From assembly GCF_000814765.1 (NCBI RefSeq), contig NZ_JWIC01000005.1, positions 372,001 to 436,000 on the forward strand: a stretch of 64,000 nt of DNA, read 5' to 3'. The DNA comes from Pseudoalteromonas luteoviolacea. GTDB lineage: Bacteria; Pseudomonadota; Gammaproteobacteria; Enterobacterales; Alteromonadaceae. The notes under the pieces were generated by a model. The model was not told the origin of the DNA. It did no database searches and worked only from the letters and a program-made list of their open reading frames with translations. Below, in pieces: positions 1-10,500 of the stretch (the stretch's first letter is position 1; the number at the start of each line of letters is the position of its first letter). The translations under genes were made by a program, and so were the position numbers.

Positions 1-1
1 T

Positions 2-142
2 GTCAATGAGCAAGGTAAGATACAAGTGATAGATATTTCAAATAACCCATTTGTAAGACCTGAATTAGAGGCGCTCGTCAATGGCTTAACTTGGATTAAA
101 GATCCTGATAATAACTACCCAATACGTGGCATGCATCGCTAA
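2..142 (+). CDS. C-terminal end of an unidentified protein (partial)
   Basis: An open frame enters from the left edge and ends at a TAA at 140-142, giving the last 46 residues of a protein whose start lies outside the window. The tail is polar, ends in GMHR, and has no motif I recognise. It runs toward the convergent GNAT gene at 205-732. The frame is open throughout and has protein-like composition, so it is probably a real gene end, but the family is unknown. Confidence 0.55.
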   Translation, partial: VNEQGKIQVIDISNNPFVRPELEALVNGLTWIKDPDNNYPIRGMHR

Positions 143-204
143 GCACCTAATGTAAAAAGCAGTACTAACGAATAGGTAAGTACTGCTAAATAGCTAATTC
201 CGGC

Positions 205-732
205 TTATATTGACACTGACAATATCACACTATTTTGCGAGCCTGCGCTGCGTTTGTGTGGATCATAAAATATGTCGACAATTGAAAACCCAGCTTTTTT
301 CATCATACCCGCAGAAGCCAAGTTCTCTTCATGCCTTTCAATTAAAACGAATTCAACCCCTTTGGCTTTGGCCAAATCAATACTATTGATTAACAACTGT
401 GTTGCAATGCCTTTTCCACTATAGCTTGAAGATACGACAACATCTCCTATAAATGCCATCTTATCCAAGCTACAATATTGACTCAGATAATCTGGGCTTA
501 CACTGCCATTTATCAAAACAGCAAAACCAACTATTTGCTCACCGTCTAGCGCGACAAGGGCCTCTGCATCTTTCTGCTCGATTAAAGCAAACTCCCCTTT
601 TACCCCTTCTTGTGTTAGATAGTTCCACTCATTTGGACCATATTTCCACAAAAGCGATTTCAACTCATTCAGTTCCGATACCTTGGCAAGTCTGTAATCT
701 ACCACTTTATAAATACTCCTTTGATTACTCAT
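205..732 (-). CDS. GNAT family N-acetyltransferase
   Basis: A 175-residue protein of the usual length for a single-domain Gcn5-related N-acetyltransferase, which moves an acetyl group from acetyl-CoA to an amine. The acetyl-CoA pyrophosphate loop is visible as YSGKGIA at about residues 104-110, after the beta strand IGDVVV. The following helix and the segment ASAGMMKKAGF (about 139-149) match the usual end of the fold (N-x-A-x-x-x-Y-x-K-x-GF type). The substrate cannot be told from sequence. It stands alone: the gene on its 3' side converges with it, and more than 300 bases without an intact gene lie upstream. Confidence 0.85.
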   Translation of the reverse strand: MSNQRSIYKVVDYRLAKVSELNELKSLLWKYGPNEWNYLTQEGVKGEFALIEQKDAEALVALDGEQIVGFAVLINGSVSPDYLSQYCSLDKMAFIGDVVVSSSYSGKGIATQLLINSIDLAKAKGVEFVLIERHEENLASAGMMKKAGFSIVDIFYDPHKRSAGSQNSVILSVSI

Positions 733-1082
733 TCATTTTCTATTTCAAACGACACAGCTGTTAACTTATTTAAAAGTACAGAAAACAATAAGACTATGCT
801 AATAGAATTAATGAGTTAAGTGCTATTTATTCACGATTCTAATTAAAAATCATTATCTATGAATTAGATAAACTTCAATACGCGCCTAATTACCTTAACT
901 TCAATTAAATAGACACTTTAGTAATCTATGCAAATATCACCTTCAGCTGTCTTGCTAAACGAAGGAGTTTAAATAATAAGGTCGGTTCCCTCATCTAGCG
1001 TTACGAGCATTTTCATCAATCAATTTCAAAGCGTATTATAGAAATCGCTGATACAACTCAAATTAAGTACAAAGGTAAAATT
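733..1082. other. Gene-free stretch upstream of a broken small gene
   Basis: About 350 bases, AT-rich, with no frame carrying a plausible start and ribosome binding site. The last 90 bases are open in the frame of the following broken gene after a TAG at about 995. This could be a leader or the remains of a longer gene. No repeats or terminator hairpin were seen. Confidence 0.4.
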
Positions 1083-1301
1083 ATGAACTAACAACAATTA
1101 AAAGTATTAGTAAGCGTAGAAAAGAGCACAATTGCTGTTAATCAAATCGATTTTTTAGAAGTCGAAGAACGTTTATCTCAAACAATTGATTTACTGAATA
1201 CAACGCTTGATCAACCGTCCATTCAAGTACTTGCCAGTCTAGAGTCACTGAGTCAAAGCCTTCACATCACTTTGTCGCAAGCACAACCTTACTGCCATTA
1301 A
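1083..1301 (+). pseudogene. Small gene interrupted by a stop at codon 3
   Basis: ATG AAC is followed at once by TAA (1089-1091). The same frame then stays open for about 70 codons to a TAA at 1299-1301. The translation after the stop is amphipathic and Leu/Ser/Gln rich (starting QQLKVLVSVEKS), which looks like a genuine small helical protein. There is no ATG, GTG or TTG early in the frame to restart from, so a nonsense mutation in a roughly 72-codon gene is the simplest reading. A sequencing error at that codon is the alternative. The function of the parent is unknown. Confidence 0.45.
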
Positions 1302-1381
1302 TTCCTTAATTCACGAAAACCAAACAGTGTGCTCATTAACTTGAGCACACCTAACTATAAGCAAATAGGTGCCGAAACGCC

Positions 1382-2002
1382 TTAAATTCTTATCACATCA
1401 CTATCTTGGTTAAAAATGGTAAGGTTAAGCTCTTGGACTAGCTTATCTAGCTTTGGGTGATTCTCTTTGTCTAAAATTGTTTTGTATATCCAAGTGTAAT
1501 ATGGATTGCTTTTAAGTAGCGCCTTTGCATCACTTTCACCAATCAATGATGCCATTGCACGATATTCAAGGTAGCATACAACTAGGTGTGTAAGCGTACC
1601 GCCCTCATCTCCACTGCCCAATGGTCTTTTATACTCTACTTTTGGAAACTCTCTTTTTATTGCACCGCGGAACTCATCAATTGAACCTTTACCATTTAAT
1701 ACCACATGCCAGTGAAATTGCTCATGTAGAAAGGTAGACAACACTCTATTTTCACTTTCCAAATAGGCTTTTGCAGTATTCATCGTTAATACAGGGTGAC
1801 TATGTGGAACTCTTGCCTTCTCATTTACTAATGCCTTACTTGTATAAATCCATTGTTCAATATCATATTTATCCATTAACTTTTTTAAGGTATTTTCTAT
1901 TTTCAGTTCTTTATCTGTACCAGCTGCCGTCTTTATAGATATAGCTGCATTTGATAGAAATGGAACCGTGACGAGTAATGCGAAAAAAATGTTTTTTATC
2001 AT
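1382..2002 (-). CDS. Secreted protein with an HExxH zincin-like motif
   Basis: A 206-residue protein with a signal peptide (hydrophobic residues 4-20, likely cut after SNAA). The motif HEQFH at residues 93-97 fits the HExxH zinc-binding and catalytic signature of metallopeptidases. A downstream helix with CYLEYRAM (about residue 146) could supply a glutamate as third ligand, as in gluzincins. The protein is therefore probably a small periplasmic or secreted metalloprotein, possibly a peptidase. I do not recognise the family, and catalytic activity is an inference from the motif alone. It appears monocistronic; the next gene on the same strand starts 700 bases away. Confidence 0.7.
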   Translation of the reverse strand: MIKNIFFALLVTVPFLSNAAISIKTAAGTDKELKIENTLKKLMDKYDIEQWIYTSKALVNEKARVPHSHPVLTMNTAKAYLESENRVLSTFLHEQFHWHVVLNGKGSIDEFRGAIKREFPKVEYKRPLGSGDEGGTLTHLVVCYLEYRAMASLIGESDAKALLKSNPYYTWIYKTILDKENHPKLDKLVQELNLTIFNQDSDVIRI

Positions 2003-2105
2003 TGCATGTTCTTATTATTATTGAATTGACACTAAATATACGTCATGAATTATAAATATAAAATGAACGGTAGCATATATCAAAATCATCACTGCAGTGT
2101 TTAAA

Positions 2106-2723
2106 TTACAATACACCACAGCTTCTTTGCTTTGTTATCACAAATGATATCAATAAAAATGCAACACCAATCACACCATTGGTATAAAAGTCTAAGGATA
2201 AGCCCGCTTCAAAGCTCTTTACACATGCAACAATCAACATAAGTAGCCAACAACTGACGGGGATGAGTAATAAAAGTCCGATATGGCGAGTGACACGTTC
2301 CATTAAAAAAGCCATCGCATTAAAAACAAACGATATCACCATACTTACCATAAATATGCCAATCAATATTGCAAACCCAGAAGTTGGTCTACCTGTAATC
2401 CCCTCTCCAAACAAGGATAAGACAAAAATCCACATTGCAGCTAATACAAGTGATACCAAAGATATGACTGCAAAACATGCCCCACCGATGGCAAGCTTCC
2501 TTGCTTGACTCACCGCTTTTGGATACAACTTTAAAACTCCAAAGGTACAAGACCCTAATGCGATGATGGCCGGTACCGCGGCCCACAGTAAAGACATCTG
2601 ATAGCCCGAAAAGTGTCTCATCCATAAACAAACTGTATTGATTAACATGCAGCCCCCTGCTATCAAAAACAACCTTGTATCCCAATGGGTTGTGCAATGT
2701 TCTGTGTTATGTGTATTCATCAT
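2106..2723 (-). CDS. Multi-spanning membrane protein, unknown function
   Basis: A 205-residue protein with about five or six hydrophobic segments: about 19-35, 43-60, 73-100, 112-138, 145-167 and 178-195. A GGAG ribosome binding site precedes the ATG at 2723; a second ATG follows directly, so the start could be one codon later. The N-terminus is short, polar and rich in His, Thr and Cys. No transporter or enzyme signature is visible. It lies between the secreted HExxH protein and a P-loop kinase on the same strand, with gaps of more than 100 bases on both sides, so co-transcription is uncertain. Confidence 0.65.
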   Translation of the reverse strand: MMNTHNTEHCTTHWDTRLFLIAGGCMLINTVCLWMRHFSGYQMSLLWAAVPAIIALGSCTFGVLKLYPKAVSQARKLAIGGACFAVISLVSLVLAAMWIFVLSLFGEGITGRPTSGFAILIGIFMVSMVISFVFNAMAFLMERVTRHIGLLLLIPVSCWLLMLIVACVKSFEAGLSLDFYTNGVIGVAFLLISFVITKQRSCGVL

Positions 2724-2987
2724 TTTTTCTCCACTGATATTTAGTTCGTCCTCATCACAGTGACTAGTGCTCGATTCGTGGCAGCCTGTGATGTGATGAG
2801 TTCAGTATCTGAGAAAAAATAACTAAATGCGTTCTAATGGGCCCGTTCGGTCTTTTTATTACTAATATTTTCAGTCATTTATTAAGGGAGGAATTAACTA
2901 GCTTGATAACAAACAGTTATCGATGCGCACAAAGGACCGATATAAATTGCAAGGATGGCTTACATTTCTAAGCTGAGAAATACATTT

Positions 2988-3551
2988 TTAAGACTGAGAA
3001 ATACGCACTTTAACTAACCAGCTCTCGACTAGGTCAGCAGACTTTGAAAGAGGCAATACCCCTGTCACTGTCAAATCGCAGGTCTGACGAACTTGTTCAA
3101 CCACGTTTGAATAAATAGCGTGTAAATGATTGTCATAAGCACAAAGGTATTTTGATATGGCATTGAGTGAATCAATATGTGGCGTATTGATATTTCTGGT
3201 GATCACACGTGACAAACAGACTTCTAAAGGCACATCGAGCAAAATGACATAGTCAATATACTTTGATATCTCAGCTCTACACCGGCCAAAAGGCTCTTCT
3301 ATAAAGACATAAGGTGCATTAGATGACAGTGTAATCGTCTCAAGTGCTCCGATAAAAGCGGGGGTTTTAATCTCATTGAGATTAACACCCGCTTTCAACC
3401 ACGCGTTCATATCGTCAGGGTAAGTGTGCGCGTCTGTATAATCATCAAAAAGTAAATATGGGCAGCTTAACTTATCTGAGACTATTTTTATGAGGGATGT
3501 TTTACCGCAGCCTGATGCTCCACTTATCGCGATAACCTGTGTTTTTACCAT
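2988..3551 (-). CDS. P-loop NTPase / small-molecule kinase-like protein
   Basis: About 187 residues from the preferred ATG at 3551, with a GGGG-rich ribosome binding region; an in-frame ATG at 3563 is possible. A Walker A motif GASGCGKT occupies residues 11-18, followed by a DD-containing loop (LFDDYTD, about 37-43) typical of uridine-kinase-like and adenylate-kinase-like P-loop folds. Further on, VILLDVPLEVCLSRVITRN fits the strand and arginine-bearing lid region of such kinases. It probably phosphorylates a small molecule, but the substrate cannot be named. It is not clearly in an operon. Confidence 0.7.
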   Translation of the reverse strand: MVKTQVIAISGASGCGKTSLIKIVSDKLSCPYLLFDDYTDAHTYPDDMNAWLKAGVNLNEIKTPAFIGALETITLSSNAPYVFIEEPFGRCRAEISKYIDYVILLDVPLEVCLSRVITRNINTPHIDSLNAISKYLCAYDNHLHAIYSNVVEQVRQTCDLTVTGVLPLSKSADLVESWLVKVRISQS

Positions 3552-3570
3552 CAACAACCCCATTTAGCAC

Positions 3571-3705
3571 ATTAGTCATTGGCAAAAAATTTAAAACGCC
3601 ATGTTAGCCCAATTATGATTATTGCCAGCAAATTAACCATGATAGAAATAGCATCTAAATAAAACGACGCACCGATGGCAGAAAACGGCTTAGCTCCGAT
3701 AATCT
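3571..3705 (-). pseudogene. Remnant of a membrane protein C-terminus
   Basis: On the minus strand a hydrophobic, protein-like stretch (ending in IIGLTWRFKFFAND and a stop) is open for about 40 codons and then breaks into stops further upstream, near 3705. There is no start codon or ribosome binding site. It reads like the decayed tail of a membrane protein. The rest of 3706-3966 shows nothing coding. Confidence 0.3.
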
Positions 3706-3966
3706 ACAGCTACTATTTGACTGTGACTATTGCCGTAAACAAAAATATCGATTTTATCTTTCGTAAAAGCGTATATTCCCAGCGATATGGGAGGCATGCA
3801 TATACCTCCATTCAAAAGGTCATAAAACTGGCTTTAATATAACCCAAAGCATTAATAAAGCCTTCACTCTCTATTACGAAGATAACTTGACTTAATAAAA
3901 CCGTTATCACAAGCAACCCAAAATTTGATTTGTATTCTTTCAGCTACTTTTCAACTTTTTACTGCA

Positions 3967-4412
3967 TTACTTAGCCCTGATTAACGCCTCTAAATCATTG
4001 CCAACAATGGCATCTAGGTACTCAGTCACCTTTTCTACTGGCCAATTCCACCACGCAATATCTTGAAGCATATCGATTACATCTTGCTCAAAGCGCATTT
4101 TAATCACTTTGGCTGGATTTCCTCCCTCGATACTGTAGGGTAACCACCGACTTGCTAGCAATGATGGCCCCATTACCGATTTTAACCCCCGGCATAATGG
4201 TAGACTCATACCCGATCCAGACATCATTGCCTATTTCTGTATTGCCTTTGAAAGGTAACTAGCCATCCTTAGGCATGACGGAATACCAGTGATTTCTACA
4301 AGTTTGAAAAGGCTCAATCGAAAAGATAATAAACTTCACGCCCGTAGCGATCGCGCAATGTTTTCCAGTATCTAGCGTATCACCAACCAAACAGTATTTA
4401 AAAACAATGTAT
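3967..4412 (-). pseudogene. Decayed duplicate of the CatB/Vat-type hexapeptide acyltransferase
   Basis: This stretch is close to identical at the DNA level with the 3' two-thirds of the intact acyltransferase gene at 12089-12724. For example, the segment coding MRFEQDVIDMLQDIAWWNWP is identical at the protein level. It carries a 14-base deletion between two GGG triplets near 4141 that shifts the frame, and a nonsense change in the G-E-L-P segment (GAG to TAG, near 4258). Similarity becomes weaker upstream and fades after about 4410. The last codons (ending DLEALIRAK) differ from the intact copy. It is clearly non-functional as an enzyme. Confidence 0.85.
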
Positions 4413-4461
4413 CCATTTCCATCTTTTCAATATCAAAAATCTATAGCTCTTTAAAATATAA

Positions 4462-4491
4462 TAAAAGCACATACATAAATATGTGCTTTTA
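4462..4491. terminator. Strong hairpin terminator after the giant lipoprotein gene
   Basis: A 12-bp perfect stem (TAAAAGCACATA paired with TATGTGCTTTTA) encloses a six-base loop, with A/T tracts on both sides. It lies about 60 bases past the stop of the minus-strand lipoprotein gene and would serve that strand, possibly both. Confidence 0.75.
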
Positions 4492-4552
4492 TTATTCACG
4501 TTACGACTTCAGCATAGTACATCACAGATGTAGTTTATTCACAGGCTTAAAA

Positions 4553-7500
4553 TCAATTTATAGAACGGCACGAAAATCCACCAATCTCATTGCATTCATA
4601 AGCCCTAATAACCGAACTATTCTCTTGAAGATACTGCTCAACCTGTTCGCTTCTTTGTGTGTCTGTTAAATATAAACGAATTGCGTATAAATCACTTCCA
4701 CCTTGTAGAGTACCCAATGTATTACCTCCAAAGTAGATTGTGCTATGGCGTAAACCATCAGGTAGGTTCAGAGTTGTTATGCCCGTATTATTTAGACTTA
4801 ATTTGCTTATACTTGCCGATATGTCAATTTGAGTGATTTGCGTATTGTTGAGGTATAATTCCTCTAGTTTTACAAAACCAGTTGTATCAAATGAGGTCAA
4901 TTTCGTATCGTTTAAATACAAGCGCCAAAAGATACTTTTATTACCTAGCTCTAAACTACTTAAAGGGTTGCCTGATAAGGTTAGGTTCCTGAGTCGCCCT
5001 AGCTTTTCATCAGAAAAGTGATTAATCAGGTTGTTCTCCAAATTAATATAAACAAGGCGGTCATTTTTTCCTTCACCGACAAATTCAAGATCTGAGATTT
5101 GGTTATTTTGCAACGTCAAAGACGTTAGTTGTGATTCTATTGGCATCACAACAGACTTTATTTGGTTATTGTTAGCATACAAATTACTCAAGTTAAGTGC
5201 GCCTGTTAAATCTAAAGACGTTAACTTTGAATCTTGAATATTGAGTATGTCTAAATTTGGCATTCTTGAGAGCTCTAACCACGTTAATTGAGTTTTCCAT
5301 GCGTCTAGTCTTCTCAAATTACTCTCATCGTTTATTGACAAATTTTGTAGTGCGGATTCACTTGCATGTAAGCTTTCTAAGCTATACATTCCAGTAATAT
5401 CCAGCTCCGTAATTTGCGTTTTGTTGATACGCAATATCTCCAAATTGACGTAGTTCGATAAATCTAATTGGACAACAGGCGTGCTATCTAGAGAAAGATA
5501 TGACAATTCATGTTGTTTGGTAACACCAACGATCTGCTGTAATTGGCTGTTCCCCGCGCTGATTGAATAGACGTTATTAGACCCCGTTACATCAAGTATT
5601 TCTACATCACTTCCAGATAGAACTATCGCCTGCAAGTCGTCACTGTTAATCGCATTTAATACACGTGGCCCACCAGCAGTAATCTTGAGATTCATCAACG
5701 GGCTTCCCTCTGGTAAAGTGAGCATATTAAGCCGATTGTTCGAACTTAACTCAAATGCCCTGAGATCTGTCAACTGAGACAAGTCTAATTCATTTAGGTT
5801 AACCGAGTTCAAACTTAACTTTTTCAAATTCGTCAAACTTTGTAATTGAGCCTGTGATTGCTCACTAAAGCTTGACACATTACTTAAAGTTAATTGTGTG
5901 AGGTATTCAAACTTATCCAGTTCAGCCAAACTCTCCCACATGTTACTACCATTGTCACACTTAAGCTCATCTTCATATTCAATATGTGGATTAGAGGCAC
6001 GGTTGTATTGGTTTACACAAGCAGCCATTGAGGGATCTGTGATACCCAAACGTTCTGATTGTACTTTTTCCCATACTTTAAATTCAATGTTTAGATGGCA
6101 AACCTGATTAAGCTCATCATTGTCAAAAACCAGCTTATTACTATACCACCGGTAATCAAGGCTATGTCGTAAGTGACACGCATCAAACTGCATGACATAC
6201 ATGCCACTTTCTGGTTCAACTTCAATTTCCAAAGGTAAATTGTAAAGCTGGTAATCTCCAATAAGGTTTGTCTTGACTTGCCCACCCGCGCCAGCTGAGA
6301 TCTTCACTTCGAATGAAGGGATTTCGTAACTCAAGAAATGTTGATTTGACTGATTGCAGCTTTCACCTTGGGCATAACGGCAAACCCATATTCCATTTTG
6401 ATTACTATTTACAATTTCAACCCAGTAAATGACATCATCAATTAGATATTTAAGTTTTCCAGCTTCAAACGAAATCGGTGCAGTAAATTTATCCTCAATC
6501 GCTAATTGAAGTCCATTCGAATCAGTATCAATACGCCAATACCTCGTTGTAGACGAATCAATTTCGTATAATTTCAAATGGTCTTTTCGTCTTTGCCAGT
6601 GGTAATTTAAGTTACCAATTCCAAGCATATGAGGCTCAAATTGACTCAAGGCAGGATCGGAATTCAATGCGACCTTCAACAATTTTGATTCTTCATAATT
6701 ACCAATTGGCCACCATCTTCTATCCAATACATAGAGATCGCTTCCATCTTGACCTAACACCTTATACTGCGCGGTATAACCTTCGATACAAAGCTCATTT
6801 TGTAAGTCACAAAATGGGTCAAATATATCAAACTTATCGTTATACTTACCGCTTACATACAACGTATTAGATTTCCACTCCGCTGATGCTGCGCCATTAA
6901 TATTTACTTCTGTATAAGTACCGTCGGAGTGTAGTTCAAACCCTTTTTCTATTGACCCATCTTTAAACCGCCACTTTCCCGAAATATCTTCAAAGGTATA
7001 ATCACGATGTTTAATTAAAATGCCACTACCGTGCTGCAACCAGCCACTGCTATATCCATTTGAAGCTGAGTCTTTTATATATTCAACCAAAAATTGATAA
7101 CCAAGCTCTGAAGAGTGTATTAGTCTTAATTCAGCAACATTCCCGTATCGCTCTTGAAATAGTCTCAGCTTTTTATCGCTGGTAAGTTCCCAAGATAATG
7201 CATCTTCTCTCGGAAAGCCTTTATTATGGCCAGTAGAAAGTACCCCTGTTTGGTCTTCATTTAGGGTAATTTCTATATTTTGTGATGTGTTTGAAGAGCT
7301 TGTTTCTCTATACAGACCATAGCTTAATGTCCAGTTTCCAACAATATCTGCAGGCGAGACATTTATCGTTTGAATATCTTTGCTGTTAGTCAATAAGACT
7401 GGAGAGGTTTCATAAGGTGTATCGTACTGCCCTTTCACACCTAACCAAATAAGATATACACCTTCATCACGGTAATTCAATTTAAAACCGGTTGCAGTGA

Positions 7501-10500
7501 TATACTGACCATCTCCAACTCGCACCGAATAGTGATTACTTCCTCCATACCGCATCTGTGCAAATTCAGCTTGATATTCAGATGTATCTGTTTGCTCTAT
7601 GGTAAAGTTAATTAGGTTGCTATTAACATTCGCAACACCAGTGCCGTCAATATTAAATTGAAAATACCAGCTATGTGGAATTTCAAGCGCTGAATTCACA
7701 AACAGTTGCTCACCGAAAAACGGGGGCTTTAATCCAAACTTAATATGAATATCACAGTCTGCTAATGGCGCAATAACTGAGTAGATGAAGCTCTGGTCAT
7801 CTAGCTCTTCTAATGTACCCTCACACCCGCTTACCTCGCTGACAGTGTAGTCATCATCCGGCTGTAGTAATAGCTTAAAGCTCTCCTTATAGGTGAAAGC
7901 GTTCACTGAAGAGATTACCTGTCCTATCCCTTCTTGCGTAATATTTATATCAAGGGCAGGCTTTGCAAAAGAGAAGTAAGTTATATTTTGTTCTGTACAA
8001 ACAGCATTTTGAGTAAAATGACACAATGTCACCCCATTCTCATCTGAGCTGATAAGCTTTAAATACGATTGCTCATTTGTATCTATGTCTACAAGCAACA
8101 GTAGGTCACCTTCACGGGAGACCCAATAATTATTGTTACCTATATAAATAGCATCGTTGCAGGTGGTCGTATTACTTTCTGTTCTGTGACAATGCCTTTG
8201 ACCCTGTAAGTGAGTGATTCCCTCTGCTGAGGCTTGATACAAACTCGGTCTACTGCCAAATACAAAATAATTATTGTTATTAGAAACAAAAGAATCGGTA
8301 AAAAAGCTGGTATCTAGCCCTTCGTCGCTTAATCTAAAAATAAAAACTTGACTGGCAATAAAGTTAGGAGATTCTCCACGCAGATCAACCGATGAATACT
8401 GTACGGCAATTAAATCATCTTTTTTGGCAAGTAATGTAAACTCAAAATTGTGGTCAGCAATACATTGCTCTAAATTAGTATCACATTTTTCACTATTTTT
8501 TCCCGCAAAACTGTAGTTATGACGAAGTAACTTACCATCTTGCATTCGCGCAAACACATTACGCTGCCATGCGTACTGAAAGTAGTTATTCTCATCGATT
8601 AAGAATGATTCCGTCTCACCTTTTAATTTTTCAGGTGACCATGTTTTTACATAATTAATATCATTAAAGCTAATATTCTGATTCTTGACCAATAGTGCCG
8701 GAAATATCTGTTTGCCCGTAATAAATGAATCCTGCTCAACAAGCACTTGTAAACCAAGTTCAAATTCACGGATCACCGATATCTTATAGCTGTATTGACC
8801 AAAGCTGTAATATAATTGGTTATTACTAACTGACCAATATACCCTGCTTGGACTTTTTACAGACGTGACGTGGGCAATATTATTCGCCAAGAACTCAATA
8901 CCTTGTGCGTAGGCAATTCGCGTCGTTTGTTGCATATTAATATGCCACTTACCTAAAAAGTCAGATTCTGAGTATGATGGCAATGACGAAACTGATGCAA
9001 AGTAGCCATGAAACGGACTTGCTTCTATCGCTGATTCACCAGTTTTAGCAACTGTACGCATAGATACTTCAGCAGAAAATGTACCTCCGCTACTATGAAA
9101 TAAGGCCATTGAAATCTGATCCACTTGATAATCAGGTCTGAAGTAACTACCCGTTTCATAAATATCCAGAGGCTGAGCTAAATTCAATATGAGGTTGGCA
9201 CCGGCTTGTGACCACGTAAACGCCCTTATCGCAGTTCCTTCTAAGCGGCCAGTATTATCATTATTAAAGATTAACTTAGCCGTGAAACCATTGAAATGAC
9301 TCAACTCCGATAAAACATAAGTACCATAGGGAACAAACGCAGCATGCTGCATCAACTGTTCATCTTTTTTAATATCTTGCCTGATTTGTTTGAATAAATC
9401 TGGATTTGACGACTTGAGCTGTCTAAGCATTTTTCTTGCTTTAGGTAGATCTTTCGCAAGATCAAGCGTCGAGTTAATACCTTCAGGCAGCGCATGACCA
9501 TGATCAATCACGGCTTTAACGACCGCCGCTAGCGACAATTTTTCATCAGGATCAATATTCTTTCTGGCAGCGTTCAAAGAAGCTTGTTCTGATATTTCTA
9601 CTCCAGCGTCTTGGATCAGGCCATACTCAATGGTTGTTAAGTTGGTTACATTAACACCAAAGACTTCTTCAGAGTTTAAAACGCCATCATCGCCTGCAGA
9701 TGCTGTAAGCTCATCAACTTCGCCTAACAAAGATATTAATTCAACATGGCTTTGCGAATTAATACCTGTAGCGCGAATTGTCGTCATCGCATTGACCTGC
9801 GACTCATCAATATTTACGTCGATTGTATATTCGCCAACGCTATTTGCCTGTGTTAGAAATTTATCAGCGCCGATTTGAACTTCTACGTTCGCATGTCCAA
9901 TTGGTTCATCAGTGATGGTACCCGCTAAGGTTAGTTGATGTTTAATTGCTTCAATCGTGGCCTCAAAAGTCGCTTGACTAACCTCTCCTAGATTGTCAGT
10001 GACATTTAACGTAAATGTAACTGGGAGCTCATCTTGTATATCATGGCTGTGAACACTTAAAACAGCACTATTTACACCAGAAAGTTGCAACTCATTAGGA
10101 CCATTATGTTGCCACTGATAACTTGCAATATGTCCATCGGTATCTTGCGCCTCACCTTGTAAAGTGAAAGCTTGTTTTTCTACAAATGTTGTCTGCTCAG
10201 AGGTTATTTTCACCACGGGTTTTTGGTTTGGTAAAGGCGTTAAAGAGAGCAAAACTTGTGCTTGTGCAGTAGCACCTTCATTATCTGTGACAATAACATC
10301 TAAGTTAACTTGAGTGGTTGACGAGATATCCGTCGTTTCAACGGTTAGCTGCGCACTATTCTCTCCGCTTACCTGAATTGGAGCATCACTAGGATAGTGC
10401 CAATGATACTTAACAATTGTGCCATCTTGATCTGTGGCGACAGCCGTTAAGACTTCTTTATCTCCCTCTTGTAGGCTAGTGCTGCCAGTTATGGATACAA

